Made by a program: the position numbers and the translations under genes. A model generated the notes under the pieces. That model searched no databases. It had not been told where the DNA came from and saw only the letters and a list, made by a program, of their open reading frames with translations. This document shows positions 17,737 through 26,509 of a DNA stretch of 64,000 nucleotides, in pieces. Each line of letters opens with the position of its first letter. Position 1 is the stretch's first letter. Origin of the DNA: Methylophilus aquaticus (GTDB lineage: Bacteria > Pseudomonadota > Gammaproteobacteria > Burkholderiales > Methylophilaceae); the NCBI RefSeq assembly GCF_030769565.1, contig NZ_JAVCAP010000014.1:179554-243553 (forward strand), in the 5' to 3' direction.

Positions 17737-18255
17737 ATGAAAAGACGTCAATTTTTGAGTCTGGGTCTGCAGTCAGTTTCCCTGTTGTCTACATTGACTT
17801 TAGCGCCTTCGCTTTCTGTAATGGCCGGAACGTCACTAACAACTTCTCAGCTTGGGACCCTGGTCTCTTTTATAGATACCCTTATTCCCCCTGATGAAAC
17901 ACCTTCATCTTCACAATTGGGATTAGATAAGGTTTTGCTTAATCATGCCCAGACTATACAAAACTATACCGCGCTCCTTATTCTCGGATGCCAGTGGCTG
18001 GATACTCAAGCCATAGCGATGGCCAATATGGCCTTCCACCAGTTGCAGGAAGAGCAGCGCGTGCGCATTGTTTCACTCAGCGAGACCAGTCAGTCAGGAA
18101 CGATTGCGAGACAGTTCTTTGACCATGTCAAGGCAGATCTTTTCAGTTTCTATTATGCTCATCCAGCGATCTGGCCTAGCTTGGGGCTGCATGGTGCGCC
18201 TCAGCCGCATGGGTACCTGTCATATGCCAGCCAACCCCGAAAGTTGACTAAATGA
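17737..18255 (+). CDS. Tat-exported gluconate 2-dehydrogenase subunit 3-like protein
   Basis: A 172-residue protein with a twin-arginine signal (KRRQFLSLG at residues 2-10, then a hydrophobic stretch to about residue 30). The mature part resembles the small subunit 3 of membrane gluconate 2-dehydrogenase type enzymes: LGTLVSFIDTLIPPDETP near the start, which is the usual opening of that family, and RQFFDHVKADLFSFYYAHPAIWPSLGLHGAPQPHGY at the C-terminus. Such subunits accompany GMC flavoproteins and escort them through the Tat system. Its stop overlaps the start of the GMC gene by four bases (ATGA), indicating translational coupling. No ribosome site is evident, but TAATCAGG lies upstream. Confidence 0.8.
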   Translation: MKRRQFLSLGLQSVSLLSTLTLAPSLSVMAGTSLTTSQLGTLVSFIDTLIPPDETPSSSQLGLDKVLLNHAQTIQNYTALLILGCQWLDTQAIAMANMAFHQLQEEQRVRIVSLSETSQSGTIARQFFDHVKADLFSFYYAHPAIWPSLGLHGAPQPHGYLSYASQPRKLTK

Positions 18256-19901
18256 AACGCTACGATGCGGTCATTATCGGCGCAGGCGCAGGTGGTGGTG
18301 CCAGTGCTTATGCCTTGACGCAGCAGGGGTTGCGCGTGTTGATTCTTGAAGCGGGGCCGTCCTACGCCCCTGATAAGGACTATCTTGCTGGAACATCACG
18401 ATGGCAGAAGCCTTTTCCGCAGAAAGCTGGATCACAGGGGCGTTACACCTACGTACTGGACCAGCCCTTGAGCAAGCAATGGGCACACTTACGCTCATGG
18501 AATCACATGACCGGGTATTTAAATCCGGAGGCAAAGCGCGTGGCTTTTGCTTATCATCATGTAAGAGGTGTCGGCGGAAGTTCCTTGCATTTTACCGGCG
18601 AAGCACATCGCATGAATCCCAAATCCATGCAAATGTGGTCGCAGCATGGTGTTGCTGCTGACTGGCCGGTCAGTTATGACATGCTCGAGCCTTATTACGT
18701 GCAGGCTGAAAATATCGTTGGTGTGGCTGGCCCAGAGAATGACGGTATACATCCCCGCTCCGCGCCTTACCCATATTCCCCGCATGCAACAGGCTATACC
18801 ACGCATTTATTGCGCAAGGGGTTTGCGGCTAAAGGCATGCGGCTGGTTGAGAATCCCTTGGCGGTTTTACCTCAGCCGCGCGCTCAAAGACTAAACTGCA
18901 ACTATTGCAATTGCTGTCTGAAAGGCTGCCCACGTAAAGACAAAGGCAGTATTGATGTTACGTATTTACAACTGGCAAAAGCCAGTGGCTTGTGTGAAAT
19001 ACGCACAGAATGTGTTGTGACCCGTATTATCACCGACGGTGCAAATGACCTCGTGTCTGGTGTCGAATATTATTCAGCCGGCAAAAAGCAGTTTATCAAA
19101 ACGCCCTTGTTGATTCTGGCGGCGGGTGCGGTTGAAAGTCCGCGCTTGTTGCTCATGTCCTCCAGTGCAGACTCACCCAATGGATTGTGCAATGAGAGTG
19201 GTCAAGTTGGTAAGAACTTTATGGAAACCCTGTTGTGGACCAGCAATGCGCTTTATCACAGTGATCTCGCCAGTTATCGCGGGTTACCGGTAGACAGCAT
19301 TTGTTGGGATTACAACGCTCCCGATGCAATCCCCGGTGTGATTGGCGGCTGCCGTTTTTCACCCTCTGTTGCAGAGTCAGATTTGCTGGGGCCTGTCAGC
19401 TATGCCACCAGAGTCGTAAAAGGCTGGGGCCATCAGCATAAGCAGGAGATGCGCCGGACTTTTGGTCGTGTTGTGTCTCTAAGCGGTATTTGCGAGAGCC
19501 TGCCTCATCCAAAATCTTTCGTGAGCCTGGATTCAGCTGTAAAAGATGTATTTGGCTTGCCGGTGGCAAGCATACATAGTTATGTCGATGAGATGGCAAC
19601 TAAACGCATTGCTTTTATGGCCAAGCAATGCCGTGACATCCTCAAAGCGATGGGTGCAACAAAGATATTTGAAGAGTTCAGTTCGTATGATATTTTTAGC
19701 TCTACGCATGTATTTGGCACCTGTCGTATGGGGCATGATGCCCGCCATTCGGTGGTCAATGTTGATTGTCGCAGTCATCGCTGGCGCAACCTCTACATTC
19801 TCGATGCAAGTGTATTTCCAAGTTCAGGAGGTGGGGAGTCGCCTGGCCTCACAATACAAGCTTTGGCATTACGTGCGATGGATCGTTTTCAATCCAGATG
19901 A
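18252..19901 (+). CDS. GMC family FAD oxidoreductase
   Basis: A 549-residue flavoprotein of the glucose-methanol-choline family. The Rossmann dinucleotide motif AVIIGAGAGGGASAYAL is at residues 6-22 and LILEAGPS follows. The conserved VGGSSLHFTGEAHRM lies near residue 107. A cysteine cluster C216, C219, C221, C222, C226 followed by PRKDKGS matches the cysteine-rich segment of the gluconate dehydrogenase and long-chain alcohol oxidase branch. The C-terminal domain has STHVFGTCRMG, with the catalytic histidine, and YILDASVFPSSGGGESPGLTIQALA. It lacks its own export signal, so it is probably carried to the periplasm by the preceding Tat subunit. No cytochrome c subunit is encoded nearby, so the electron acceptor and substrate are unknown. 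Confidence 0.88.
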   Translation: MKRYDAVIIGAGAGGGASAYALTQQGLRVLILEAGPSYAPDKDYLAGTSRWQKPFPQKAGSQGRYTYVLDQPLSKQWAHLRSWNHMTGYLNPEAKRVAFAYHHVRGVGGSSLHFTGEAHRMNPKSMQMWSQHGVAADWPVSYDMLEPYYVQAENIVGVAGPENDGIHPRSAPYPYSPHATGYTTHLLRKGFAAKGMRLVENPLAVLPQPRAQRLNCNYCNCCLKGCPRKDKGSIDVTYLQLAKASGLCEIRTECVVTRIITDGANDLVSGVEYYSAGKKQFIKTPLLILAAGAVESPRLLLMSSSADSPNGLCNESGQVGKNFMETLLWTSNALYHSDLASYRGLPVDSICWDYNAPDAIPGVIGGCRFSPSVAESDLLGPVSYATRVVKGWGHQHKQEMRRTFGRVVSLSGICESLPHPKSFVSLDSAVKDVFGLPVASIHSYVDEMATKRIAFMAKQCRDILKAMGATKIFEEFSSYDIFSSTHVFGTCRMGHDARHSVVNVDCRSHRWRNLYILDASVFPSSGGGESPGLTIQALALRAMDRFQSR

Positions 19902-19923
19902 TTTTTGGTGAAACTTTAATTCT

Positions 19924-21099
19924 ATGGCGCACTTATCAGACTCTGTAAATAAAGCGGCTTCCAGGCAAACGCTGCCCGCTGGCAAACGCAAGCGCCCTAA
20001 TAAAAACAAAATTGTCTCGCAAATGACCGGTTATATTGCTTCACCGGCACTGGACTTTTGGCTGACTGGCGGTATCTCTGTAGTAGTGATGGGCTTGTTA
20101 CTTGTGGTCTATGCCTCCAGCGAGCCGAGCGCTGCAAATATCACGGCCGTGATTAGTCAAGCGATTGTGTTGCAGGCAGTGATTAACTGGCCACATTTTA
20201 TGGGCGCTTACGCTTTACTCTATCGCCCGCTACAGAATGTAAAAACATATCCTTTTTCGACCCTGTTTGTCCCGGTGGCTTTGCTGGTTTATCTGGTAAT
20301 TGCACTGATAACTGGGCCTGTCAGCGGAGCAGGTTGGGGTGTTAATCAGGACCTTGCATACGTTTTGTGGCTGGTGGCAGCTTTTTATCTGGCTTGGCAT
20401 TACACTGGTCAGGCTTGGGGGATGATGGCGACATTCTCGCGCCTGTCGGGCTTGATATTGAGCACAGGGCAACGACTGCTGTTGCGTTCAGGATTGCGTT
20501 TACTGCTAATCTGGCATGTCGTTTGGGGTGCACAGGATTTACCAGTCGCCTGGTTGGGGGCGATGAGGTCTTACCTCCCGTTATTGTTGCAGTGCCTGAC
20601 TATCGTTTGTGTGCTTTCGTTTCTGATTGGACTGGTCATTTGGTGCAAAATCAGAAGCCAGTTGGGCCATTGGCCGGATCGTCGGGTATTGATTGCCTGG
20701 TTGGCGATTTACTTGTGGTATTGGGTATTGTTGTTAATGCCGGCAGCCTATGTGTTGGTGCAGTTGTCGCATGCATTACAGTATCTTGCGTTTCCATTAC
20801 GTATGCAGGTGAATCAGGCCGCTATTGCTGCCAATGTGCCACATCTGCCTGCGAAACAGCGTAGTTCTTTGTTGGGCGCGACAATAGGCTATTACTGCAC
20901 TTTGGTCTTTGCAGGCATGCTGATTTTCTACTTGCCCGTGATATTGTTTCCAAGTCAACAGCCATATGGATTGGCAGTGGTGCTGGCCTCTATTGTCAGT
21001 ATTCATCATTATTTTGTAGACGGATGTATCTGGAAAATAAGTCATCCTGATGTTAGACGAAATTTGTTCTGGCATTTGCCCGTACAAAAAGTGAATTAA
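19924..21099 (+). CDS. Polytopic membrane protein with conserved-looking histidine motifs
   Basis: A 391-residue protein of unknown function with a basic N-terminal tail (KRKRPNKNK, residues 21-29) and about nine predicted membrane helices. Histidines sit at or near helix ends in distinctive motifs: INWPHFMGAY (H91), AWHYTGQAWG (H159), LIWHVVWG (H198), LSHALQYLAFPLR (H283) and SIHHYFVDGCIWK (H361, H362). The pattern recalls metal- or heme-binding membrane enzymes, but no named family is recognised and no CxxCH heme motif is present. It follows the GMC gene by 22 bases and precedes the lipoprotein gene by 2, so it belongs to the same operon. It might pass electrons to the respiratory chain or modify the same substrate; that is inference. 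Confidence 0.72.
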   Translation: MAHLSDSVNKAASRQTLPAGKRKRPNKNKIVSQMTGYIASPALDFWLTGGISVVVMGLLLVVYASSEPSAANITAVISQAIVLQAVINWPHFMGAYALLYRPLQNVKTYPFSTLFVPVALLVYLVIALITGPVSGAGWGVNQDLAYVLWLVAAFYLAWHYTGQAWGMMATFSRLSGLILSTGQRLLLRSGLRLLLIWHVVWGAQDLPVAWLGAMRSYLPLLLQCLTIVCVLSFLIGLVIWCKIRSQLGHWPDRRVLIAWLAIYLWYWVLLLMPAAYVLVQLSHALQYLAFPLRMQVNQAAIAANVPHLPAKQRSSLLGATIGYYCTLVFAGMLIFYLPVILFPSQQPYGLAVVLASIVSIHHYFVDGCIWKISHPDVRRNLFWHLPVQKVN

Positions 21100-21101
21100 T
21101 C

Positions 21102-21929
21102 ATGCGTATTCTTCTTATGGTCATTGCATGTTTATGGTTGCTAACAAGTTGTGCCTCTCAGGAGCTCGCAGAGCGCACGCAACCTGTAGCCTCGCTTTTT
21201 TCACAACATGGATTTGTTCAGAGAGATATTTCTACCCCGGACTTTACTTTGCGAGTCTGGCAATCTCCAGCAGTAGACGCGAAGGATATGCGTGTATACA
21301 TTGAAGGTGACGGGCTGTCATGGATTACACGATATCAACCCGCCTTGAACCCTACACCATTGAACAGTATTGTCCCATTTCTTGCCGTGAAGGATACGCT
21401 GGCTGGCAATGTTGTTTATCTGGCAAGGCCATGTCAGTATGTATCTTTAGCTGAGCCTGATTGTCGTTCTGTTTATTGGACGCACGCAAGGTTTTCGCCC
21501 GAGGTGGTGTCTGCAATGAATGCGGCTGTTACTCGCCTAAAGCAGGAAGCACATGCTGAACATCTGATGTTGATTGGATACTCCGGAGGCGGGGCATTGG
21601 CCGTTCTGATGGCAGCACAAAGGCAGGATGTGGATGCGATTGTGACTGTGGCCGGTAATCTTGATCACCGTGTCTGGACTGATTTACATCACTTAAGTCC
21701 TTTGCATGATTCAATGAATCCACCTGACGTCTGGCAGAAATTGCAGGGTGTCCGACAGTTGCACTTTGTAGGGGAGTTAGATCAAAATATGCCGCCTTCT
21801 ATATATTGGGCTTATCGCACATTTTTTCCAGCTCAGGCTGATGTGCAAATGCAGGTGATCAAAGGGTTTGATCACAAGTGTTGCTGGGTTGAACGGTGGC
21901 CGCAATTGTTAAGGGAGCATTTTAATTAA
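21102..21929 (+). CDS. Lipoprotein with alpha/beta-hydrolase fold
   Basis: A 275-residue protein with a lipoprotein signal ending in the lipobox LTSC (C17). The mature part reads as an alpha/beta hydrolase: the nucleophile elbow GYSGGG near residue 160 (strand LMLIGYSGGGALAVLMAAQ), a candidate acid in HFVGELDQNMPP, and a candidate base histidine in GFDHKCCW. An N-terminal segment VYIEGDGLSWITRYQPALNPTPL is family-like for uncharacterised bacterial hydrolases of this group. It would be membrane-anchored in the periplasm. It starts two bases after the membrane protein stop and is the last gene of the four-gene unit, suggesting it releases or modifies a substrate (ester) of the GMC enzyme. Substrate unknown. 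Confidence 0.8.
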   Translation: MRILLMVIACLWLLTSCASQELAERTQPVASLFSQHGFVQRDISTPDFTLRVWQSPAVDAKDMRVYIEGDGLSWITRYQPALNPTPLNSIVPFLAVKDTLAGNVVYLARPCQYVSLAEPDCRSVYWTHARFSPEVVSAMNAAVTRLKQEAHAEHLMLIGYSGGGALAVLMAAQRQDVDAIVTVAGNLDHRVWTDLHHLSPLHDSMNPPDVWQKLQGVRQLHFVGELDQNMPPSIYWAYRTFFPAQADVQMQVIKGFDHKCCWVERWPQLLREHFN

Positions 21930-22045
21930 ACCGGATACCCTTTCCACTTTTTTGAATTCCAGTGATGGCACGTTTGTTATCATAATTGTAATGCGCTGAC
22001 CTTAAAAGGTTGGCACTGGTATAACAAATATTTTTAAGGATGATT

Positions 22046-23110
22046 ATGCAATTGGTTATTCGATTGGTTTTATGCGCTGGCCTGATGTTGGCGATGCCTA
22101 TACATGCATTTGCCAGCTTTGAAACGGGATTGGAGGCCGCTAATAAAGGGGATTTTATGGCAGCGCAGAAAGCCTGGGAAGCCGCTGCGAAAAAAGGGGA
22201 TGTAGATGCGCAATACAATCTTGGCGCATTAATGCTGTCTGGTAAAGTCGGTCAAAATGATCCCAAAAAAGCCATTGGCTGGATTGAACGCGCTGCCAGT
22301 AAAGGGCATGTCGATGCATCTTATTCCTTGGGGCTGCTTTACTATACTGGGTCCAAAGAGTTTAAGCAGGATTTTGCGCGCGCCTATAAGGCTTTTGAAA
22401 GTGCCGCCAAAAAAGGGCATGTAGCATCGCAATTCAGTTTGGGGGTCATGTTAGTGAATGGTCAGGGTGTAAAACAAAACGTCGCTGCCGGTATGGAGTG
22501 GTTAAAGAAGTCTGGCGAATCGGGTAATCCGGACGCACAGTTCAATTTGGGTATGGCATTCGTGAGTGGTCAGGCTGGTAAAAAAGACCCTGCAGAGGCT
22601 TTTAAATGGTTTTCGCGATCGGCGGATGGTGGCTTTGCACAAGCCCAGTATCAGGTTGCCAGAATGTACCTTGATGGGCAGGGGGTGGACGTGAACCCTG
22701 CGAATGCGAAGAGTTGGTTTGTACGTGCTGCGGATAAAGGGCATGTGGAAGCGCAATATGGTTTGGGTTTGATGGCCTATACCGGATTGGGGCAAGCAGT
22801 CAGTTTCGAAGAAGCTCAGCAATGGTTTATGCGAGCTGCCAAGGGTTGGGATCGCAACGCTCAATTTCATCTGGGTAAGATGTACATGAATGGCGAAGGG
22901 CTTAAGGCTGATTTGCTGGAAGCATATAAATGGCTGGATTTGTCTGCTGGTAACGGACATGATGATGCCCACTTTTACCGCTCCTATGTAGCTAGCAAAC
23001 TGTCCAAGAGTGATGTGCAAAAAGCCCATGCAATGGCACAACAGTGGTTTGATGCCAATCATAGTCATCCGCATAAACATTACGACCTGAAGCCGCACGC
23101 GCATCATTAG
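22046..23110 (+). CDS. Exported Sel1-repeat protein with histidine-rich tail
   Basis: A 354-residue protein with a signal peptide (hydrophobic residues 3-22, cleavage near AFA-S) followed by about seven tandem Sel1-type alpha/alpha repeats of roughly 36 residues, each with the pattern GdvdAQynLGalml...A..WierAA.kG. Sel1 repeats are protein-interaction scaffolds, often regulatory or envelope-related. The C-terminus HSHPHKHYDLKPHAHH is strongly histidine-rich and could bind metal. The ATG at 22046 is preferred to 22040 because AAGG lies six bases before it. It is a single gene: 110 bases separate it from the hydrolase lipoprotein and the rpsB promoter follows. Partner unknown. Confidence 0.88.
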   Translation: MQLVIRLVLCAGLMLAMPIHAFASFETGLEAANKGDFMAAQKAWEAAAKKGDVDAQYNLGALMLSGKVGQNDPKKAIGWIERAASKGHVDASYSLGLLYYTGSKEFKQDFARAYKAFESAAKKGHVASQFSLGVMLVNGQGVKQNVAAGMEWLKKSGESGNPDAQFNLGMAFVSGQAGKKDPAEAFKWFSRSADGGFAQAQYQVARMYLDGQGVDVNPANAKSWFVRAADKGHVEAQYGLGLMAYTGLGQAVSFEEAQQWFMRAAKGWDRNAQFHLGKMYMNGEGLKADLLEAYKWLDLSAGNGHDDAHFYRSYVASKLSKSDVQKAHAMAQQWFDANHSHPHKHYDLKPHAHH

Positions 23111-23138
23111 TGACCGAGGTCTCGTGTTGTTCAAGTGC

Positions 23139-23167
23139 TTGATCGGGCACGTAAATTCCACTATAAT
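23139..23167 (+). promoter_or_regulatory. Promoter of rpsB
   Basis: TTGATC (23139-23144) and TATAAT (23162-23167) with a 17-base spacer, a near-consensus sigma-70 promoter 110 bases upstream of rpsB. Confidence 0.8.
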
Positions 23168-23171
23168 CTTG

Positions 23172-23278
23172 GATTGACTTTTTGGTCAATTAACCATGCA
23201 TGTATTTACATAGGGTGCCCGCAAGGGTGTTATTGAATACATGTTAATGAATAACCCTTTGAAATAGAAAGACTTATT
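23172..23278 (+). promoter_or_regulatory. Structured 5' leader of rpsB
   Basis: The transcript expected from the promoter has a ~105-base leader with a hairpin AAGGGTGTTATT/AATAACCCTT (23223-23259, one bulged G), close to the start. Ribosomal protein S2 autoregulates rpsB-tsf through a leader structure in proteobacteria; this is a candidate site. The AUG has only a weak ribosome site, consistent with regulated initiation. Confidence 0.45.
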
Positions 23279-24025
23279 ATGTCAGTGACTATGCGTCAAA
23301 TGTTGGAGGCCGGTGTTCACTTTGGTCACCAGACTCGTTACTGGAACCCAAAAATGGCAGAGTACATTTTTGGCGATCGTAACAAAATCCATATTGTTAA
23401 TCTTGAAAAAACACTGCCGCTGTTTGAAGAAGCACAAAAATACGTGCGCACATTGGCGGCAAACAAGGGCCGTATTCTGTTCGTGGGCACCAAGCGTCAA
23501 GCCCGTGACATCGTCAAAGAAGAAGCGCAGCGTGCTGGTTGTGCTTATGTCAATCACCGCTGGTTGGGCGGTATGTTGACCAACTTCAAAACTGTTAAAC
23601 AATCTATCAAGCGCTTGCAGGATTTTGAAGCCATGATGACTGATGGCAGTATCGAGAAATTCGGCAAAAAAGAAGCACTGGGTTACAAGCGTGAAGTTGA
23701 GAAACTGGAACGTTCTATTGGTGGTATTAAGGAAATGGGTGGCTTGCCAGATGCGATTTTCGTAATTGACGTTGGTCATGAAAGTGGCGCCATTACTGAA
23801 GCACGCAAGCTCGGTATCCCGGTGATTGGTATTGTCGATACTAATAACTCACCTGATGGCATCGCTTACGTCATTCCAGGTAACGATGACTCTTCACGTG
23901 CGATCCGCTTGTATGCGCGTGGGATGGCAGATGCTGTTCTGGAAGGCCGTGCGAACGCGATTTCTGAAATCGTTAAAGCGGCTCAGGAAGAAACTGTGCC
24001 TGCAGAGGCTGTTGCTGCCGAGTAA
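23279..24025 (+). CDS. rpsB: 30S ribosomal protein S2
   Basis: Small-subunit protein that helps recruit S1 near the mRNA exit. The 248-residue product begins [26 protein letters not shown], with the S2 signature [13 protein letters not shown] at residues 14-26, and contains [30 protein letters not shown] and the second signature [33 protein letters not shown]. Length matches the family. It is first in the long translation and envelope block and is followed by a terminator before tsf, so tsf probably relies on partial read-through or its own promoter. Confidence 0.98.
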   Translation: MSVTMRQMLEAGVHFGHQTRYWNPKMAEYIFGDRNKIHIVNLEKTLPLFEEAQKYVRTLAANKGRILFVGTKRQARDIVKEEAQRAGCAYVNHRWLGGMLTNFKTVKQSIKRLQDFEAMMTDGSIEKFGKKEALGYKREVEKLERSIGGIKEMGGLPDAIFVIDVGHESGAITEARKLGIPVIGIVDTNNSPDGIAYVIPGNDDSSRAIRLYARGMADAVLEGRANAISEIVKAAQEETVPAEAVAAE

Positions 24026-24037
24026 TTAAATGCAGCA

Positions 24038-24064
24038 TAAAAAGGGGCGGTCCGCCCCTTTTTC
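24038..24064 (+). terminator. rpsB terminator
   Basis: AAAAAGGGGCGG and CCGCCCCTTTTT form a tight stem with a minimal loop, 13 bases after the rpsB stop, with T5 at the end. Confidence 0.82.
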
Positions 24065-24165
24065 TATTGTGTTGTATGCAATATGGCTGACACATGATTG
24101 GCATATTGTAAAAAGAATATCTAGATGAATCCTCATTGCAGGAATCCTAACAAAAGGAGTAATAA

Positions 24166-25041
24166 ATGGCTGAAATTACCGCAAGCATGGTGAAGGACTT
24201 ACGTGAGCGCACTGATGCACCGATGATGGACTGTAAAAAGGCATTGACTGAAGCTGACGGCGACATGACCCGTGCGGAAGAAATCCTGCGTGTACGTTTT
24301 GGTAACAAGGCAAGCAAGGCTGCTGGTCGTGTAGCGGCTGAAGGTACGGTTGGTATCAGCATTGCTGCTGGTGGCAAACTGGGTACTTTGATTGAAGTCA
24401 ACTCTGAAACTGACTTCTGTGCCAAAAACGAAGAGTTCCTGAAGTTTGTCGGGGAATTGGCGCAAACAGTGAACGAAAACAATCCTGCCGATATCGATGC
24501 GGTGGGTGCTTTGCCAATGCGTGGCGAAACTGCTGAAGCAGTGCGCGCGCAGCTGGTTGGCAAGATTGGTGAAAATATCACGCCACGCCGTTTTGCGCGT
24601 ACTGAAGCCAAAGGTCAGTTGTACAGCTACGTACATGGCAGCAAAATTGGTGTGCTGGTGGATCTGGTGGGTGGCGACGAGGCTTTGGGTAAAGATATTG
24701 CCATGCACATTGCTGCAGCAAAACCAAAATCACTGGATGCAAGTGGTGTTGACGCAGCATTGATTGAAGCAGAACGCCGTGTGGCCATCGAAAAAGCAAA
24801 AGAAGCTGGTAAGCCAGAGGCGATGCTGGAAAAAATTGCTGATGGTACTGTGCAGAAGTTTTTGAAAGAAGTGACTTTGTTAAGTCAGGCGTTTGTAAAG
24901 GATGACAAGCAAACCATTGAGCAGTTGCTGAAATCCAAAAATGCGTCGGTGGCTTCATTCAGTATGTATGTCGTAGGTGAGGGCATTGAAAAGGCCGTGG
25001 TGGATTATGCTGCTGAAGTGGCCGCTGCGGCTAAAGTGTAA
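24166..25041 (+). CDS. tsf: Elongation factor Ts
   Basis: Guanine nucleotide exchange factor for EF-Tu. The 291-residue product starts [34 protein letters not shown], the N-terminal EF-Ts signature, and contains the core motif [14 protein letters not shown] (the TDFV-like segment that contacts EF-Tu) near residues 80-95. The dimerisation subdomain and C-terminal helix [27 protein letters not shown] follow. AAGGAG lies eight bases before the ATG. Position between rpsB and pyrH is the standard bacterial arrangement. Confidence 0.98.
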   Translation: MAEITASMVKDLRERTDAPMMDCKKALTEADGDMTRAEEILRVRFGNKASKAAGRVAAEGTVGISIAAGGKLGTLIEVNSETDFCAKNEEFLKFVGELAQTVNENNPADIDAVGALPMRGETAEAVRAQLVGKIGENITPRRFARTEAKGQLYSYVHGSKIGVLVDLVGGDEALGKDIAMHIAAAKPKSLDASGVDAALIEAERRVAIEKAKEAGKPEAMLEKIADGTVQKFLKEVTLLSQAFVKDDKQTIEQLLKSKNASVASFSMYVVGEGIEKAVVDYAAEVAAAAKV

Positions 25042-25063
25042 TCGATTGTAAACGAGCTTGGAT

Positions 25064-25094
25064 AAAAGTGGAGTCTTCGGATTCCACTTTTTTT
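25064..25094 (+). terminator. tsf terminator
   Basis: AAAGTGGA...TCCACTTTTTTT: an eight-base stem with a GTCTTCGGAT-type loop and a T7 tail, 23 bases after the tsf stop. Confidence 0.88.
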
Positions 25095-25111
25095 ATGGCT
25101 AACTGGGCGGT

Positions 25112-25140
25112 TTGCAGCCCATAAAACCGTGTTTTATGAT
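25112..25140 (+). promoter_or_regulatory. Candidate promoter of pyrH-frr-uppS
   Basis: TTGCAG (25112-25117) and TATGAT (25135-25140) with a 17-base spacer, located just after the tsf terminator and 36 bases before pyrH. It would restart transcription for the downstream block. Confidence 0.6.
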
Positions 25141-25175
25141 TAAATAGGCACATTTTGAATTTGGGATAAATAACA

Positions 25176-25892
25176 ATGGCACAACCTGTTTTTAAGCGCG
25201 TTCTCCTCAAATTATCTGGTGAAGCGTTAATGGGCGATGATGCTTATGGCATTAACCGTGAAACGGTGACTGCTATTGTTGGGCAGGTCAAAGAAATTGT
25301 GAATATGGGCGTGCAGGTGGGTATCGTCATCGGTGGCGGCAATATTTTTCGTGGGATTGCGCCTGCTGCTGAGGGGATGGACAGAGCAACTGCCGATTAT
25401 ATGGGTATGCTGGCAACGGTCATGAACGCTATGGCACTTCAAGATGCTATGAAACATGCCGGTGTGGCTGCGCGTGTTCAAAGTGCGTTAAATATTGAGG
25501 CGGTGGCTGAGCCTTATATTCGAGGCAAAGCGATCCGTTATCTGGAAGAAGGTAAGGTGGTGATTTTTGGTGCTGGCACTGGCAACCCATTTTTTACAAC
25601 AGATACTGCTGCTGCTTTACGCGGTGTGGAAATTGACGCTGAAATTGTATTGAAAGCCACTAAGGTTGATGGTATTTACACGGCTGACCCGAAAAAAGAC
25701 CCCACCGCGACCCGTTATGATACCGTCTCCTATGATGAGGCCATCAATAAAAATCTGAAGGTAATGGACGCAACAGCGTTTACCCTGTGCAGAGACCAAA
25801 AAATGCCGATTGCTGTATTTAGTATCTTTAAAGAAGGTGCACTCAAGCGCGTGATTTTAGGTGAGAATGAAGGTACGCGCGTCATGGCTTAA
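25176..25892 (+). CDS. pyrH: UMP kinase
   Basis: Phosphorylates UMP to UDP in pyrimidine nucleotide synthesis; a hexameric cytoplasmic enzyme of the amino-acid-kinase fold, distinct from eukaryotic UMP kinases. The 238-residue product has [20 protein letters not shown] (residues 5-24, ATP and phosphate binding), [13 protein letters not shown] (UMP site), [25 protein letters not shown] (GNP-FTTD UMP-binding signature) and [18 protein letters not shown]. Length matches PyrH. It starts the pyrH-frr-uppS-cdsA run, with its own likely promoter upstream. Confidence 0.98.
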   Translation: MAQPVFKRVLLKLSGEALMGDDAYGINRETVTAIVGQVKEIVNMGVQVGIVIGGGNIFRGIAPAAEGMDRATADYMGMLATVMNAMALQDAMKHAGVAARVQSALNIEAVAEPYIRGKAIRYLEEGKVVIFGAGTGNPFFTTDTAAALRGVEIDAEIVLKATKVDGIYTADPKKDPTATRYDTVSYDEAINKNLKVMDATAFTLCRDQKMPIAVFSIFKEGALKRVILGENEGTRVMA

Positions 25893-25922
25893 GCTGGACG
25901 CGTGCGAAATTGGAGAATCAGA

Positions 25923-26480
25923 ATGGTTGAAGATATTAAAAAATCTGCAGAACAGAAAATGCACAAATCGCTGGAGGCGTTGAAAACCGATCTGGCTAAA
26001 GTGCGTACAGGTCGCGCTCATGCCGGCTTGCTTGACCATGTCGTGGTGGAATACTATGGGTCAATGGTGGCCGTGAACCAGGTGGCCAACGTGAATTTGG
26101 GTGATGCGCGCACCATTAACGTACAGCCATATGAAAAAAATATGATTGCCAAGGTAGAAAAAGCGATTCGGGACAGCGACTTGGGATTGAATCCAGCCAC
26201 TAACGGTGATTTGATTCGTGTTCCTATGCCAATGTTGACTGAAGAGCGCCGCCGTGATCTGACTAAAATCGTACGGACTGAAGGTGAAGGTGCAAAAGTG
26301 GCCATTCGTAACGTACGTCGTGATGCCAATGATGCTTTGAAAAAGCTGGTAAAAGATAAAGCAATTTCTGAAGACGATGAGCGTCGTGGACAGGATGAAG
26401 TGCAAAAAATGACTGATAAGGCAGTGGCTGAAGTGGACAAACTTTTGCAACAAAAAGAAGTAGACTTGATGGCCGTATAA
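25923..26480 (+). CDS. frr: Ribosome recycling factor
   Basis: Splits post-termination ribosomes together with EF-G. The 185-residue product shows the RRF signature [24 protein letters not shown] near residues 23-46 and [39 protein letters not shown], with the terminal three-helix bundle. The ATG at 25923 ([11 protein letters not shown]) is chosen over 25902 because it has GGAG at the right distance and matches the family N-terminus. It lies 30 bases after pyrH. Confidence 0.98.
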   Translation: MVEDIKKSAEQKMHKSLEALKTDLAKVRTGRAHAGLLDHVVVEYYGSMVAVNQVANVNLGDARTINVQPYEKNMIAKVEKAIRDSDLGLNPATNGDLIRVPMPMLTEERRRDLTKIVRTEGEGAKVAIRNVRRDANDALKKLVKDKAISEDDERRGQDEVQKMTDKAVAEVDKLLQQKEVDLMAV

Positions 26481-26509
26481 GCGGCCATTCATCGAGGACG
26501 GATATCGTT

